A program made the position numbers and the translations under genes. From JACCYJ01 sp038198775 (GTDB lineage Bacteria; Actinomycetota; Actinomycetes; Propionibacteriales; Nocardioidaceae), in assembly GCA_038198775.1 (NCBI GenBank), contig JBBPZV010000034.1, positions 85,173 through 149,172 of the forward strand: DNA of 64,000 bases, in the 5' to 3' direction. The notes below the pieces were generated by a model, which was not told where the DNA came from, made no database searches, and saw only the letters and a list, made by a program, of their open reading frames with translations. Below are positions 8,478 through 17,273 of this stretch, one piece after another. Every line of letters begins with the position of its first letter. The first letter of the stretch is position 1.

Positions 8478-9125
8478 ATGGAGAAGCTGTCCAGCGAGCA
8501 GATCCTCGACGCGCACCTCGACGACTGGCGGAAGCTCGCCCAGGCCCTCCATGCGCGGTTCCGCACCGGCAACTTCGTCACGGGCCTGAAGTTCGTCACC
8601 GCCGTCGCCGAAGCCGCCGAACGGGCCAACCACCACCCGGACGTGACGCTGACGTACCCGCTGGTGGACGTGAAGCTGATCAGCCATGACGTCTCCCAGC
8701 TCACCCGGCGAGACATCGACCTCGCTCGGCAGATCAGCGAGATCGCCCGCGAACAAGGGATCGGCGCGGAGCCGAAGGCCCTCACCGAAGTCGAACTTGC
8801 GCTGGACACCGCCGACCTCGACGCGGTCGGCCCCTTCTGGGCTGCCTTGCTCACCGGGAGTCCCGACACACTCCAGGGCGACGACGTTGTCGACCCCAGT
8901 GGGAGGGTGCCGTTGCTCTGGTTCCAGCACACCGATGCACACGAGACTCCGCGACAGCGCTTTCACATCGACCTGTGGATGCCGCACGATGTCGCCGAGG
9001 AGCGCATCGCGGCTGCGGTCGCCGCGGGTGGGCGGGTGGCCGACGACGAGAATGCCCCGTCGTTCGTCGTCCTGGCCGACCCCGAGGGCAACCTGGCCTG
9101 CGTGTGCACGTGCCTCGACCGGTGA
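8478..9125 (+). CDS. Pterin-4a-carbinolamine dehydratase fused to a VOC (glyoxalase-like) domain
   Basis: A 215-aa two-domain protein. Residues 1-95 match pterin-4a-carbinolamine dehydratase, which dehydrates the 4a-hydroxy-tetrahydropterin left by aromatic amino-acid hydroxylases, with the active-site HHPDVTLTYPLVDVKL segment intact. Residues about 108-213 form a VOC/glyoxalase-like domain (VELALDTADLDAVGPFWAALL, FHIDLWMPHDVAEERI). No hydroxylase gene is nearby, so the real substrate is uncertain. A diverged paralog with the same fusion lies at 27943-28650. The active-site histidines favour catalytic activity for this copy. Confidence 0.82.
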   Translation: MEKLSSEQILDAHLDDWRKLAQALHARFRTGNFVTGLKFVTAVAEAAERANHHPDVTLTYPLVDVKLISHDVSQLTRRDIDLARQISEIAREQGIGAEPKALTEVELALDTADLDAVGPFWAALLTGSPDTLQGDDVVDPSGRVPLLWFQHTDAHETPRQRFHIDLWMPHDVAEERIAAAVAAGGRVADDENAPSFVVLADPEGNLACVCTCLDR

Positions 9126-9162
9126 GACCCTGAGAACCCAAACCAGCGGGAGCCGACCTGCG

Positions 9163-9513
9163 TCACACCGGGCCGGCAACGGACAGCCGGACCGTGATGG
9201 TGTCACCCACGTCGAGCCCCTCGGCCCGGCGCACCGCGTCCTTCACCGGCACGACGTACAGCCCGTCCTTGGGGAACAGCGAGGTCTCCCACTCGGTGGC
9301 GCCGATCCGGGCCTTGACCGGGATCATCCCCCAGCCGTACGTGACGACCGTGGACACCTCGTGCAGGAAAGTGCTCTCCTCCTCTGGCACGGTGACGAAG
9401 TGGTACGGCGACGGTCCCCTCCAGTGCCAGATGGCGCCGGTGAAGTCCAGGTCCGTCCCCTCAGGCTGGCTCACCACGCATTGTCCTGAGTGTTGTCGAC
9501 GGTCATGCTCCAC
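9163..9513 (-). CDS. DUF1905 domain protein
   Basis: A protein of up to 116 aa matching DUF1905, a small beta-rich domain of unknown function. Diagnostic stretches are DFTGAIWHWRGPSPYHFVTVP and GWGMIPVKARIGATEW, followed by LFPKDGLYVVPVKDAVR. The ATG at 9513 gives a 13-residue extension. A GTG at 9474 or 9477 would start closer to the domain, so the exact start is unsure. It stands alone, convergent with the preceding pterin gene. Confidence 0.75.
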   Translation of the reverse strand: MEHDRRQHSGQCVVSQPEGTDLDFTGAIWHWRGPSPYHFVTVPEEESTFLHEVSTVVTYGWGMIPVKARIGATEWETSLFPKDGLYVVPVKDAVRRAEGLDVGDTITVRLSVAGPV

Positions 9514-9685
9514 AGGCTAGTTTCGGTTCCGGACGCTGCATCCAGCCCGGTGGCGTGGTGCGAAGCAGGTGGTGCGGTCCGCGGGCATTGGTCCATGCCT
9601 CGTTGCCCATGTGCCCACATCCCAAGCGCGTGCCCTCCGGCGGCGACGAGCGCGGTGCCCCCCGTACCCCCGTCGGGGTATCCGG

Positions 9686-9759
9686 TGGGGCGGGCGGGAC
9701 TCGAACCCGCGACCCAGGGATTATGAGTCCCCTGCTCTAACCAGCTGAGCTACCGCCCC
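9686..9759 (-). tRNA. tRNA with CAT anticodon (Met elongator or Ile2)
   Basis: A 74-nt cloverleaf: acceptor GGGGCGG pairs with CCGCCCC, the D-arm has AGCTCAGCTGGTTAGAGC, the anticodon loop is ACTCATAAT, and the T-loop is GGTTCGAGTCC. The anticodon CAT is shared by elongator tRNA-Met and by the lysidine-modified tRNA-Ile2, and the sequence alone did not let me separate them. Only ACC of a 3' CCA-like end is present, so CCA is not genomically encoded. Confidence 0.9.
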
Positions 9760-9856
9760 CGGAGCCGTACCCGCAACGCCACAGGAGCGGTCAGCCTAGC
9801 GAGCGTGCCGCTTCCACCGGGACGTGCCAGGGTGTCGCTTTGAGCTTGGAGGGACA

Positions 9857-10618
9857 ATGACCGAAGCCGCCGCTCCCCCGCCGCCACTGGCGCCGCTCGG
9901 CGAGGGGTGGGACCGCGCACTCGCCGTCGTCGCCCACCCCGACGACATGGAGTTCGGCGCCGCCGCAGCCGTCGCCCGCTGGACCAGGCAGGGCAAGACC
10001 GTCGCGTACTGCATGGTGACGAGTGGCGAGGCCGGTATCGACTCCCTGCTTCCGGAGGAGTCGCGCCAGGTACGCGAGGCCGAGCAGATCGCCTCGGCGC
10101 AGATCGTCGGCGTGGACGCGGTGGAGTTCCTCGGCTTCCCCGACGGCATCCTCGAGTACGGTCTCGACCTGCGTCGCGCCATCGCGGCGGTGGTCCGCAA
10201 GCACCGGCCGGAGATCGTGATCACCAACAACTTCCGGGAGGACTGGCCGGGAGGGCCGCTGAACCAGGCCGACCACATGGCCGTCGGCCGAGCGACGCTG
10301 GACGCGGTGCGCGACGCCGCGAACCGGTGGGTGTTCACCGACCAGCTGGACGAGGGACTGACGCCGTGGTCGGGGGTACGCCAGGTTTGGGCCGGAGCGT
10401 CACCTCGGGCGACGTACGGCGTCGACATCACCGACACCTTCGACGACGGTGTCGCGTCGCTGCGGGCCCACGAGGCGTACATCACCGGCCTTGGGTGGGA
10501 GCACTTCGACCCGGCCGAGTTCTTGGAGGCGGGTGCCCGAATCGGTGGCAGCCGGATGGGAGTGGCGTTCGCCACCACGTTCGAGGTGTTCCAGGTCAGC
10601 GGTGACGACGAGGTATGA
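9857..10618 (+). CDS. PIG-L (LmbE-like) family deacetylase
   Basis: A 253-aa zinc-dependent deacetylase-fold protein of the PIG-L family, which removes acetyl from N-acetylglucosamine-type sugars. In actinobacteria this family includes the mycothiol enzymes MshB and Mca. The metal-binding motif AHPDD occurs at about 27-31, and a further ligand region is ITNNFREDWPGGPLNQADH near 127-145. The ATG has GGAGGG four bases upstream. It lacks obvious MshB-specific features, so the substrate is left open. Confidence 0.85.
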   Translation: MTEAAAPPPPLAPLGEGWDRALAVVAHPDDMEFGAAAAVARWTRQGKTVAYCMVTSGEAGIDSLLPEESRQVREAEQIASAQIVGVDAVEFLGFPDGILEYGLDLRRAIAAVVRKHRPEIVITNNFREDWPGGPLNQADHMAVGRATLDAVRDAANRWVFTDQLDEGLTPWSGVRQVWAGASPRATYGVDITDTFDDGVASLRAHEAYITGLGWEHFDPAEFLEAGARIGGSRMGVAFATTFEVFQVSGDDEV

Positions 10619-10645
10619 CAGTGCTGGCGCGGGGTACGAGACGCC

Positions 10646-10843
10646 ATGGCTGAGCGACCTTTGGAACGCGACGTCCTGCACCCCGATGGCGGTGCGGACC
10701 CGACTGGCGAGGCAGACCTGGAACCCGCCGGTGTCGACGAACAGGACATCGACGAGGGGCTGCAGCACGACCCATCGGACCGGGCCGACGACGTCGAGAC
10801 CGTCGACGACCTCACCGGGTCCGAGGACCATCCCGGAAGGTGA
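10646..10843 (+). CDS. Small acidic hypothetical protein (65 aa)
   Basis: A 65-residue, strongly acidic frame (MAERPLERDVLHPDGGADP...) rich in Asp and Glu and predicted disordered. It follows the PIG-L gene by about 28 bases on the same strand and ends just before the tRNA-Asn gene. No ribosome binding site or family is evident. GC-rich DNA produces such frames by chance, so support is weak and comes only from position and acidic composition. Confidence 0.35.
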   Translation: MAERPLERDVLHPDGGADPTGEADLEPAGVDEQDIDEGLQHDPSDRADDVETVDDLTGSEDHPGR

Positions 10844-10857
10844 TCCACCGGGCCTCG

Positions 10858-10930
10858 CTCCCGCGACTGGACTCGAACCAGTAACCTGCCGGTTAACAGC
10901 CGGACGCTCTGCCAATTGAGCTACGCGGGA
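10858..10930 (-). tRNA. tRNA-Asn (GTT)
   Basis: A 73-nt cloverleaf with acceptor TCCCGCG/CGCGGGA, D-arm AGCTCAATTGGCAGAGC, anticodon loop CTGTTAA (anticodon GTT) and T-arm GGTTCGAGTCC. The discriminator base is G, as in bacterial tRNA-Asn. CCA is not encoded. Confidence 0.95.
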
Positions 10931-10982
10931 AGGCCTCGCCGTCGCGAGCGCTGCCTCAGGTTAGCAAGCACCGGGCCCAGGA

Positions 10983-11504
10983 CTACACGCCGAGTTCGGC
11001 CTTGGCCTCGACAAGTCCCCGGTCGGCCGCCTCCCGAACCCCCGGGTCGGTGGGGTCGAGGTCGCCGTCCAGCCAGAACGACCAGTCGATCTCCCCGTCA
11101 CCGCTCGGTGGACGACGGGCCACCACCTTGAGCCCACGGCGGCTACCGGGCACCGCGACATGACGGCTCAGCAGCACGCTGGCGGTCACCCGCTCGCGTA
11201 CCACCTCCAGCAGCGAGCCGGGCTCGTCCAGGTCCAGCTCGACCCGAGGCTGCGGCATGCCGAACTCCGCCACCTCGACCACCACCAGGCGCTCGCTGTT
11301 CCGGTCCCACCGAGCGCGGTCCACCCGCTGCCAGGGCAGGCGCCGCGACCCGGCGGCCGAGTCGGTGTGCAACGCCCGGTCGGTGGCGACCTGCCACCTG
11401 CCCTGCCGGTCCCGGGCGCTGGACAGCACCCGCTCACCGGGTTCCATCGGCAGCTCGTCCAGGATGCCGGGGGGCGCGGATCCTCGACGTGGCAGCCAGG
11501 GCAT
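10983..11504 (-). CDS. Conserved actinobacterial hypothetical protein
   Basis: A 173-aa soluble protein without recognised domain. The middle has a beta-rich pattern (GRWQVATDRALHTD, RLPWQRVDRARWDRNSERL) resembling small PH-like domains of actinobacterial hypothetical proteins. It ends in a charged helix. The ATG is 14 bases after the stop of the sigma factor gene on the same strand, which suggests they are co-transcribed. Function unknown. Confidence 0.7.
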   Translation of the reverse strand: MPWLPRRGSAPPGILDELPMEPGERVLSSARDRQGRWQVATDRALHTDSAAGSRRLPWQRVDRARWDRNSERLVVVEVAEFGMPQPRVELDLDEPGSLLEVVRERVTASVLLSRHVAVPGSRRGLKVVARRPPSGDGEIDWSFWLDGDLDPTDPGVREAADRGLVEAKAELGV

Positions 11505-11518
11505 GCGGCCATTGTCGC

Positions 11519-12445
11519 TCAGGGTCGCCAGAACGTACGCAAACCGGCTGCCGAGGGGATCCGCCGCAGCTTGCGAAGCGCCTGCGACTCCACGTAGCGC
11601 ACCCGGTCGCGACTGAGGCCGAGCTCGTTGGCGACCGCTTGGGCCCCAAGGGCCGGGCCACAGAACCCGAAGCGGCGCAGCACGATCGCTTGTTCGAGCC
11701 CGCTGAGTGACCGGACGGCGTCACGCAGCCGCTCCTGCATAATCACGCTCGCAGCGAAGTCGCTCGGATCGGCGGCGTCCGGGTCGACAACGGCATCCCC
11801 CAGGTCCCCACACACCGACAGCGGCGTGTCCAGGGAGATCGGCTCCACGTCGTGACGAAGCAGTTCACGCACCTCGTCCCCGGTCAGGCCGCTGTGCTCG
11901 GCGACCTCGTCGGTGGTCGGGGGTCGGCCAAGCTCGATGCTGAGCCGGCGGCGTACCGCCAGGCACAGGTTGAGGCGACCCATGACGTGCACGGGCAGCC
12001 GGATCGTGCGGGCGGAGGCGGCAACACCTCGGGTCATCGCCTGCCGGATCCACCACACTGCGTAGGTGGAGAACTTGCAGCCGCGTCGATAGTCGAACTT
12101 GGCGACCGCCCGGAGCAAACCCAGGTTGCCCTCCTGGATCAGATCGACCAAGGGCAGGTCGTGGCCGCGCAGCCGCCGCGCCGAGGCGACGACGAGCCGC
12201 AGGTTGGCCCGCACCATCCGGCTCCTGGCCCGCTCCCCCAGCACCACCAACGTCTGCAGCTCCTCAGCCAGATGCGGGTCGGCGTCGTGCTTGCCGAGCC
12301 GCTCGGCCGCCAGCACTCCGGCCTCCATGGCAACTGCCAGCTCCACCTCCTCGGCGGCACTGAGCAGCGGCACTGCCGCGATCTGTTCCAGGTAAAGACC
12401 CAGCAGATCCTCGTCGTCGTGCCGCTCGACCGCGGCTGCTGTCAT
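11519..12445 (-). CDS. RNA polymerase sigma-70 family factor (group 2, RpoD-like)
   Basis: A 308-aa sigma factor with regions 1.2 to 4.2 but without the long region 1.1 of the principal factor. Region 2 is unmistakable (DLIQEGNLGLLRAVAKFDYRR, then FSTYAVWWIRQAM), and region 4.2 has a helix-turn-helix ending LSRDRVRYVESQALRKLR. This fits a nonessential group 2 factor such as the Hrd or SigB types of actinobacteria. The ATG at 12445 is preceded by GGAGG. The 132-base gap before it holds its promoter. It lies beside dnaG, as principal-type sigma genes often do. Confidence 0.88.
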   Translation of the reverse strand: MTAAAVERHDDEDLLGLYLEQIAAVPLLSAAEEVELAVAMEAGVLAAERLGKHDADPHLAEELQTLVVLGERARSRMVRANLRLVVASARRLRGHDLPLVDLIQEGNLGLLRAVAKFDYRRGCKFSTYAVWWIRQAMTRGVAASARTIRLPVHVMGRLNLCLAVRRRLSIELGRPPTTDEVAEHSGLTGDEVRELLRHDVEPISLDTPLSVCGDLGDAVVDPDAADPSDFAASVIMQERLRDAVRSLSGLEQAIVLRRFGFCGPALGAQAVANELGLSRDRVRYVESQALRKLRRIPSAAGLRTFWRP

Positions 12446-12577
12446 TGGGGCACCCTCCTCCGGCTGCTGTCGGTTGCAGTGTGGTCGCCACCACAGCGGC
12501 AGGGGCGCCGCGCGACGCGATCTGTGGAAGCGCCCTCGTGACCCCGGGCAAGTCCACCGGCGCACTCGCGGCACCGG

Positions 12578-14446
12578 TCAGGCGAGGCCACCACCGATCG
12601 CCCGGTCGCGCAGCGCTCGCCGCTGCTGCTCGAGCGCCACCAGCTCACCGAACATGCGGTTGTAGTCCTTGGCCTGCTCGACCGGGTTGGTCCGCTGCAG
12701 CCGGGACTTCAGCGCCTCCACCCGCCGCAGCGTGGTCAGCTCCTGCACCCGGGCCAGCAGCGCGTCGACAAGTCGGGCTTCCGGCTCCCCCATCGTGTGC
12801 ATCGGCTCGACAGCAAGCGCCGCCAGCAGTCGCTGCGACTCCGGATCCACCACTCGCGCGCTGAGCCGGCCGAACCAGGCACCGTCCGCGCCGCCGGGCA
12901 ACGGTTCGGCCGCCGCGGCGGCCCAGAGCACCGACAACCTCGGGTGAGTGAAGTCGGTCGCGTCGACCTCTGCGGACCTGCTCGCCAGGTGTGGGTTCTG
13001 CACCACCGCCTTGAGCGCCTCCCACTCGTCGCCATAGCGCGGGTCCCGTACGTCGGGCTCGGCCGGTGCCGGCTCCGCAACCGGCTCGACCCCGGAGCGG
13101 TTGGGTGGTGGCGGCCGACCGGCGGCTCTACGAACCTCGGTTCGGACGTCGTCGGCGTCCAGCCCGACCATCCCGGCCAGCTCCCGCGAGAACGCGTCGA
13201 CCTTGGAGCGGTCGCGGACGCTGGCGACGAGCCGGGCCGCATCGCGCACGGCGTTGACCCGCTGATCGGCGCGGTCGAGGTCGTAGCGTTCGATCACGTT
13301 GCGCAGGACGAAGCGGTACAACGGCACCCTCCTGGCGATCAGCTCCCGCACGCCGGCGTCCCCCTTCGCGATGCGCAGCTCACAGGGATCGAGCCCGTCC
13401 GGCTCGACGGCGACGTAGGTCTGCGCGACGAAACGCTGGTCCCCGGCGAAGGCGCGCATCGCAGCGCGCTGGCCTGCCTCGTCCCCGTCGAAGGTGAAGA
13501 TGACCTCGCCGCGGAACTCGTCGTGGTCGAGCAGCAACCTGCGCAGCAGCCGGACGTGGTCGGCGCCGAAGGCGGTGCCGCAGGTGGCGACGGCGGTCTC
13601 CACGCCGGCCTCGTGGCACGCCATCACGTCGGTGTAGCCCTCGACGACGACGGCCTGCGAGCTGGTGGAGATGGCGCGGCGGGCCCGGTCGACGCCGTAG
13701 AGCAGCTGGCTCTTCTTGAAAAGCGGCGTCTCCGGGGTGTTCAGGTACTTCGCCTCGATGCGGTCGTCGTCGAACAACCGGCGCGCCCCGAAGCCGACGA
13801 CGTCACCGGACAGCTCGCGGATAGGCCACACGAGCCGGCCGCGGAAGCGGTCGTACGGACCGGAGCCGCCGACGGCCACGAGCCCGGCCTGCACGAGCTC
13901 CTCGTCGCGGAGTCCGTGTCGGCGCAGGGCGGTGAGCAACGCGTCGCCGCTGCGGGGAGCGAAGCCGACGCCGAAACCCTCCGCCACGTCCTTGTCGAAG
14001 CCGCGTTCCTGCAGGAACTCGCGACCGGGCCCGCCCTCGGGGGAGTCGGCGAGCGCGCTCGCATAGAACTGCGCCGCCAGCCGGTTCGCCTCGACCAGCC
14101 GCGGTCGCTGGCTGCGGTCCCGCGGGGCGCCCGACTCGCCGTCGGCGTAGCGCAGCTGCACCCCGTAGCGCCCCGCCAGCCGCTCCACCGTCTCGGCGAA
14201 CGACAGGCCTTCCAGCTCGCGCAGGAAGGTGAAGACGTCCCCCCCGGCACCACAGCCGAAGCAGTAGTACGCGCCCCTGGCCGGGGTGACGTTGAACGAC
14301 GGGGACTTCTCGTCGTGGAACGGGCACAGCCCCTTCAGCGAACCGCCACCTGCGGGGCGCAGGGTCACGTGCTGGCTGATCACCTCGTCGATCCGCGCGC
14401 GTTCGCGGACGAGGGCGATGTCGTCCTCGCGGATCCGCCCAGCCAT
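12578..14446 (-). CDS. dnaG: DNA primase
   Basis: DnaG makes RNA primers for replication and is recruited by the replicative helicase. The 622-aa product has the CHC2 zinc ribbon (Cys41, His44, Cys62, Cys65), the catalytic core, a TOPRIM domain (VVVEGYTDVM and FTFDGDEAGQ), and a C-terminal helicase-binding region. The start ATG at 14446 gives MAGRIREDDIALVRERARID, as in other actinobacterial primases. It lies directly downstream of dgt on the same strand, an order conserved in the phylum. Confidence 0.96.
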   Translation of the reverse strand: MAGRIREDDIALVRERARIDEVISQHVTLRPAGGGSLKGLCPFHDEKSPSFNVTPARGAYYCFGCGAGGDVFTFLRELEGLSFAETVERLAGRYGVQLRYADGESGAPRDRSQRPRLVEANRLAAQFYASALADSPEGGPGREFLQERGFDKDVAEGFGVGFAPRSGDALLTALRRHGLRDEELVQAGLVAVGGSGPYDRFRGRLVWPIRELSGDVVGFGARRLFDDDRIEAKYLNTPETPLFKKSQLLYGVDRARRAISTSSQAVVVEGYTDVMACHEAGVETAVATCGTAFGADHVRLLRRLLLDHDEFRGEVIFTFDGDEAGQRAAMRAFAGDQRFVAQTYVAVEPDGLDPCELRIAKGDAGVRELIARRVPLYRFVLRNVIERYDLDRADQRVNAVRDAARLVASVRDRSKVDAFSRELAGMVGLDADDVRTEVRRAAGRPPPPNRSGVEPVAEPAPAEPDVRDPRYGDEWEALKAVVQNPHLASRSAEVDATDFTHPRLSVLWAAAAAEPLPGGADGAWFGRLSARVVDPESQRLLAALAVEPMHTMGEPEARLVDALLARVQELTTLRRVEALKSRLQRTNPVEQAKDYNRMFGELVALEQQRRALRDRAIGGGLA

Positions 14447-14502
14447 GATCGGCGAGTCTACGCAGCGGCGGCGCACCACCTGGCTGCTCTGTGGACGCGC
14501 GT

Positions 14503-15777
14503 TCAGCCGGCGGTCAGGCGGGCATGCCAGGCGATGGCGGAGGCATCGGTGAGCGAGGCGATCTGGTCGACCACCACGCGGCGCCGGGCGGCGGCGTCGC
14601 CGGCCGCGACGAGGTCTGCTCCGAACACCGGCTCCAGCTCCTCCGCCCCGGCGCGCTCGAGGGCACCGGCTAGCTCGCGCAGCAGCCGGCGCTGGTCGGC
14701 CATCAGCAGCATCCGCTCCTCGGTCCGCATCACGAAGTGCGCCGCGACGCCCTTCAGCACCGCGATCTCCACCCGGACCCCATCGGGGACGACGAGATCG
14801 GCGGCGTACCTGGTGACGGGGTCGCTGCCATGGCTGGCCCAGGTCGCCGCCTGCACCGCTGAGCAGAAGCGGCCGATCAGCGCGCTGGTGAGCCCCTTGA
14901 GCCGCGCCTGGGCAACCCGGCTGCGGTCGTACGCCCGGTCCGGCCACTCGGCGAGCGACGACAGCCGTCTCAGCGACGCGACCAGGTCCGCGACGTCGAC
15001 ATCCGGCAGGTACCAGTCCAGCACCGCCTCCCAGACCCCGGAGGTGTCGCCCTTACCGAGCCCGTGCAGGTCGAGCTGTCCGGCGGCAACGGCGTCCTCG
15101 ACGTCGTGCACGCAGTAGGCGATGTCGTCGGCGAGGTCCATGACCTGCGCCTCGAGGCAGCGAGAGCGCTCCGGCGCCCCGTCGCGCACCCAGCGAAACG
15201 CCGGGACGTCCTGGGCGTACGTACCGAACTTGGGGACCTGGCCCGGTGTGCCGTCGGCACCGAAGACGTGTGGGGCGGCGGGGAGCTCCCAGGGATACTT
15301 CAGGACCGCGTCCAGCACAGCCCGGGTCAGGTTGAGGCCGAGGCTGCAGCCTGACGGGCCCGGGGCGAAGGTCTTGGGCTCCAACCGGGTCAGGATGCGC
15401 AGCGTCTGGGCGTTGCCCTCGAAGCCGCCGATGTCCTGGGCCGCCTCGTGCAGCGCCTGCTCCCCGTTGTGGCCGAACGGCGGATGGCCCAGGTCGTGGG
15501 CCAGCGCCGCCGCCTCGACTACGTCACCGTCGCAGCCCAGTGCGCGGCCGAGCTCGCGGGCGATCTGGGCCACCTCGAGCGAATGTGTCAGCCGGTTGCG
15601 GACGAAGTCGTCGGTGCCCGGGCCGACGACCTGGGTCTTGGCTGCGAGTCGACGAAACGAGGCCGAGTGCAAGATGCGGGCCCGGTCGCGCGCGAACGCG
15701 CTGCGCCCTGGGCGCTTGCTCGGCTCGTCGAGCCGGCGCGCGATGTCATGCGCGGAGTAGCCAGCGTCCGTCGCCAC
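14503..15777 (-). CDS. dgt: Deoxyguanosinetriphosphate triphosphohydrolase-like protein
   Basis: An HD-domain hydrolase that splits dNTPs to nucleoside and tripolyphosphate and helps control dNTP pools. The 424-aa protein has FRRLAAKTQVVGPGTDDFVR, RLTHSLEVAQIAREL and the metal-binding ALAHDLGHPPFGHNGE segment. The GTG at 15777 gives a family-length N-terminus (..GYSAHDIARRLDEPSKRPGR). An upstream in-frame GTG at 15804 with GGAAGG close by is an alternative. It is followed by dnaG, with which it is probably co-transcribed. Confidence 0.92.
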   Translation of the reverse strand: MATDAGYSAHDIARRLDEPSKRPGRSAFARDRARILHSASFRRLAAKTQVVGPGTDDFVRNRLTHSLEVAQIARELGRALGCDGDVVEAAALAHDLGHPPFGHNGEQALHEAAQDIGGFEGNAQTLRILTRLEPKTFAPGPSGCSLGLNLTRAVLDAVLKYPWELPAAPHVFGADGTPGQVPKFGTYAQDVPAFRWVRDGAPERSRCLEAQVMDLADDIAYCVHDVEDAVAAGQLDLHGLGKGDTSGVWEAVLDWYLPDVDVADLVASLRRLSSLAEWPDRAYDRSRVAQARLKGLTSALIGRFCSAVQAATWASHGSDPVTRYAADLVVPDGVRVEIAVLKGVAAHFVMRTEERMLLMADQRRLLRELAGALERAGAEELEPVFGADLVAAGDAAARRRVVVDQIASLTDASAIAWHARLTAG

Positions 15778-15844
15778 GTCGGGAAGGCTAATCGCTGCCG
15801 CCACGCCCTTCCCGCCGCCACCCACCGGGGTGCACAATGCCCAC

Positions 15845-16066
15845 ATGGGTATCCGGTTGGTTGTTGCCGCCGCCGCTTGCGTTGTGGCCACAGCGGCCGG
15901 CGCCCAGCCAGCCGTCGCCGCCCAGCCAGCCGTCGCCCAGCCGACAGGCAACGCCGCCATCGGCGTGACCCGGTTCGCGCCAGCCGTGGGACTGCGTCTG
16001 GGGACTCCTACGGTGACACCGCCGGTGCCACTGCTCCACCTGCACTGCGGCTACGAGTACTACTGA
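15845..16066 (+). CDS. Putative small secreted protein (73 aa)
   Basis: A 73-residue frame with a clear signal-peptide shape: MGIRLVVAAAACVVATAAG followed by an Ala-Gln-Pro-rich stretch and a possible AXA cleavage near residue 25. The mature part is about 45 residues, ends HCGYEYY, and has a single cysteine. No family is recognised. It lies alone between divergent dgt and convergent dusB, whose stop is four bases away. The N-terminal pattern supports it, but no strong ribosome binding site is visible. Confidence 0.5.
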   Translation: MGIRLVVAAAACVVATAAGAQPAVAAQPAVAQPTGNAAIGVTRFAPAVGLRLGTPTVTPPVPLLHLHCGYEYY

Positions 16067-16069
16067 CCG

Positions 16070-17200
16070 CTACCCGCCGGAGACGCCGAGCTCCGCGTCC
16101 GGCCCCACCTGGCGGCCGTCGCGGTCGTCCAACCAGCCTGCAGGCAACGCCACCCGGCGTGGGCTGCCCTGCCGTCCCCGCGGGTGGCCGAGCTGCGCAG
16201 CCGGATAGGGCTCGTCCCGGTCGAGCCCGGCGACAAGTGCGTCGAAGTCGGACAGCGAGCAGAGCATGGCGAGTCGCGCACGTACCGCTCCGCCGGCTCG
16301 GAATCCCTTCAGGTACCACGCGACATGCTTGCGGAACTCCACGCAGCCCCGCCGCTCGCCCAGGTGGTCGGCGAGCAGCTCGGCATGGCGCCGCATGACC
16401 GCCACGACCGCACCCAGGTTCGGCAGCTCGCGGCCCCGCCCTCCGGCGAAAGCGCCCGCCAGATCGCGAAACAGCCACGGCCGGCCCAGGCAGCCCCGCC
16501 CTACCACGACGCCGGCGCAGCCGGTCCGCCCGACCATGTCCAGGGCATCCGCGGCTTCCCAGACGTCGCCATTGCCGAGGACGGGGATGTCGACGCTGGC
16601 CACCAGGGCGGAGATCGCGTCCCAGTCGGCTCGACCCGAATAGTGCTCGGCGGCGGTGCGCGCGTGCAGGGCGATCGCGGCGCAGCCCGACTCCTGGGCG
16701 ATGCGGCCGGCGTCGAGGTACGTCTCGTGCTGGTCGTCGATGCCTTTGCGGGTCTTGATCGTCACCGGTACCGCGTACGGCTCCGCGGCGCGGACCGCGG
16801 CGGCGAGGATGTCGCCGAACAGCCGGCGCCTCCACGGCAACGCCGCTCCGCCGCCTTTGCGGGTCACCTTGGGCACCGGACAACCGAAGTTGAGGTCGAC
16901 ATGGTCGACCCCGTGTTCGGCGCAGAGAGTCTCGACCGCCTTGCCGACGTAGACCGGGTCGACGCCGTACAGCTGCACCGAGCGGACCCGCTCGGTCGGG
17001 TCGAAGCGGAGCATCGCCAGGCTCGTCCGGTCGCCCTCCACGACGCCGCGCGAGGTGATCATCTCGCAGACGTACAGGCCGGCGCCCTGCTCGCGACAGA
17101 GCCGGCGGAACGCCGCGTTGGTGACACCGGCCATCGGCGCCAGCACGACCGGCGGGCTGACGTTCAGGCCGCCGAGCCGCAGCGTCGTCGGGATCGTCAC
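16070..17200 (-). CDS. dusB: tRNA-dihydrouridine synthase
   Basis: A flavoenzyme that reduces uridines in the D-loop of tRNAs. The 376-aa TIM-barrel protein has VVLAPMAGVTNAAFRRLC near the N-terminus, the LNFGCPVPKVTRKGGG segment with the catalytic cysteine, and VGRGCLGRPWLF in the phosphate-binding region. The GTG at 17200 gives TIPTTLRLGGLNVSPPVVL, which matches family N-termini. Gene order next to dgt/dnaG and glyS is the usual actinobacterial one. Confidence 0.93.
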   Translation of the reverse strand: MTIPTTLRLGGLNVSPPVVLAPMAGVTNAAFRRLCREQGAGLYVCEMITSRGVVEGDRTSLAMLRFDPTERVRSVQLYGVDPVYVGKAVETLCAEHGVDHVDLNFGCPVPKVTRKGGGAALPWRRRLFGDILAAAVRAAEPYAVPVTIKTRKGIDDQHETYLDAGRIAQESGCAAIALHARTAAEHYSGRADWDAISALVASVDIPVLGNGDVWEAADALDMVGRTGCAGVVVGRGCLGRPWLFRDLAGAFAGGRGRELPNLGAVVAVMRRHAELLADHLGERRGCVEFRKHVAWYLKGFRAGGAVRARLAMLCSLSDFDALVAGLDRDEPYPAAQLGHPRGRQGSPRRVALPAGWLDDRDGRQVGPDAELGVSGG

Positions 17201-17273
17201 TCCGCCAGTCTCCCAGAGGTCCCCCGGTTGTCGCGGCCGCCAAGGCATTCCGGTGCTCCGACCGAGCCCGGCG

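Noticed and set aside
9686..9759. Calling the CAT tRNA specifically initiator tRNA-Met
   Set aside because: The acceptor stem is fully paired at position 1-72 (G-C), unlike initiator tRNAs, so it is an elongator Met or Ile2.
12797..15118. A long plus-strand open frame (773 codons) opposite dnaG and dgt
   Set aside because: It is a shadow of GC-rich coding DNA. DnaG and Dgt motifs on the minus strand are complete, and the plus-strand translation shows no domain.
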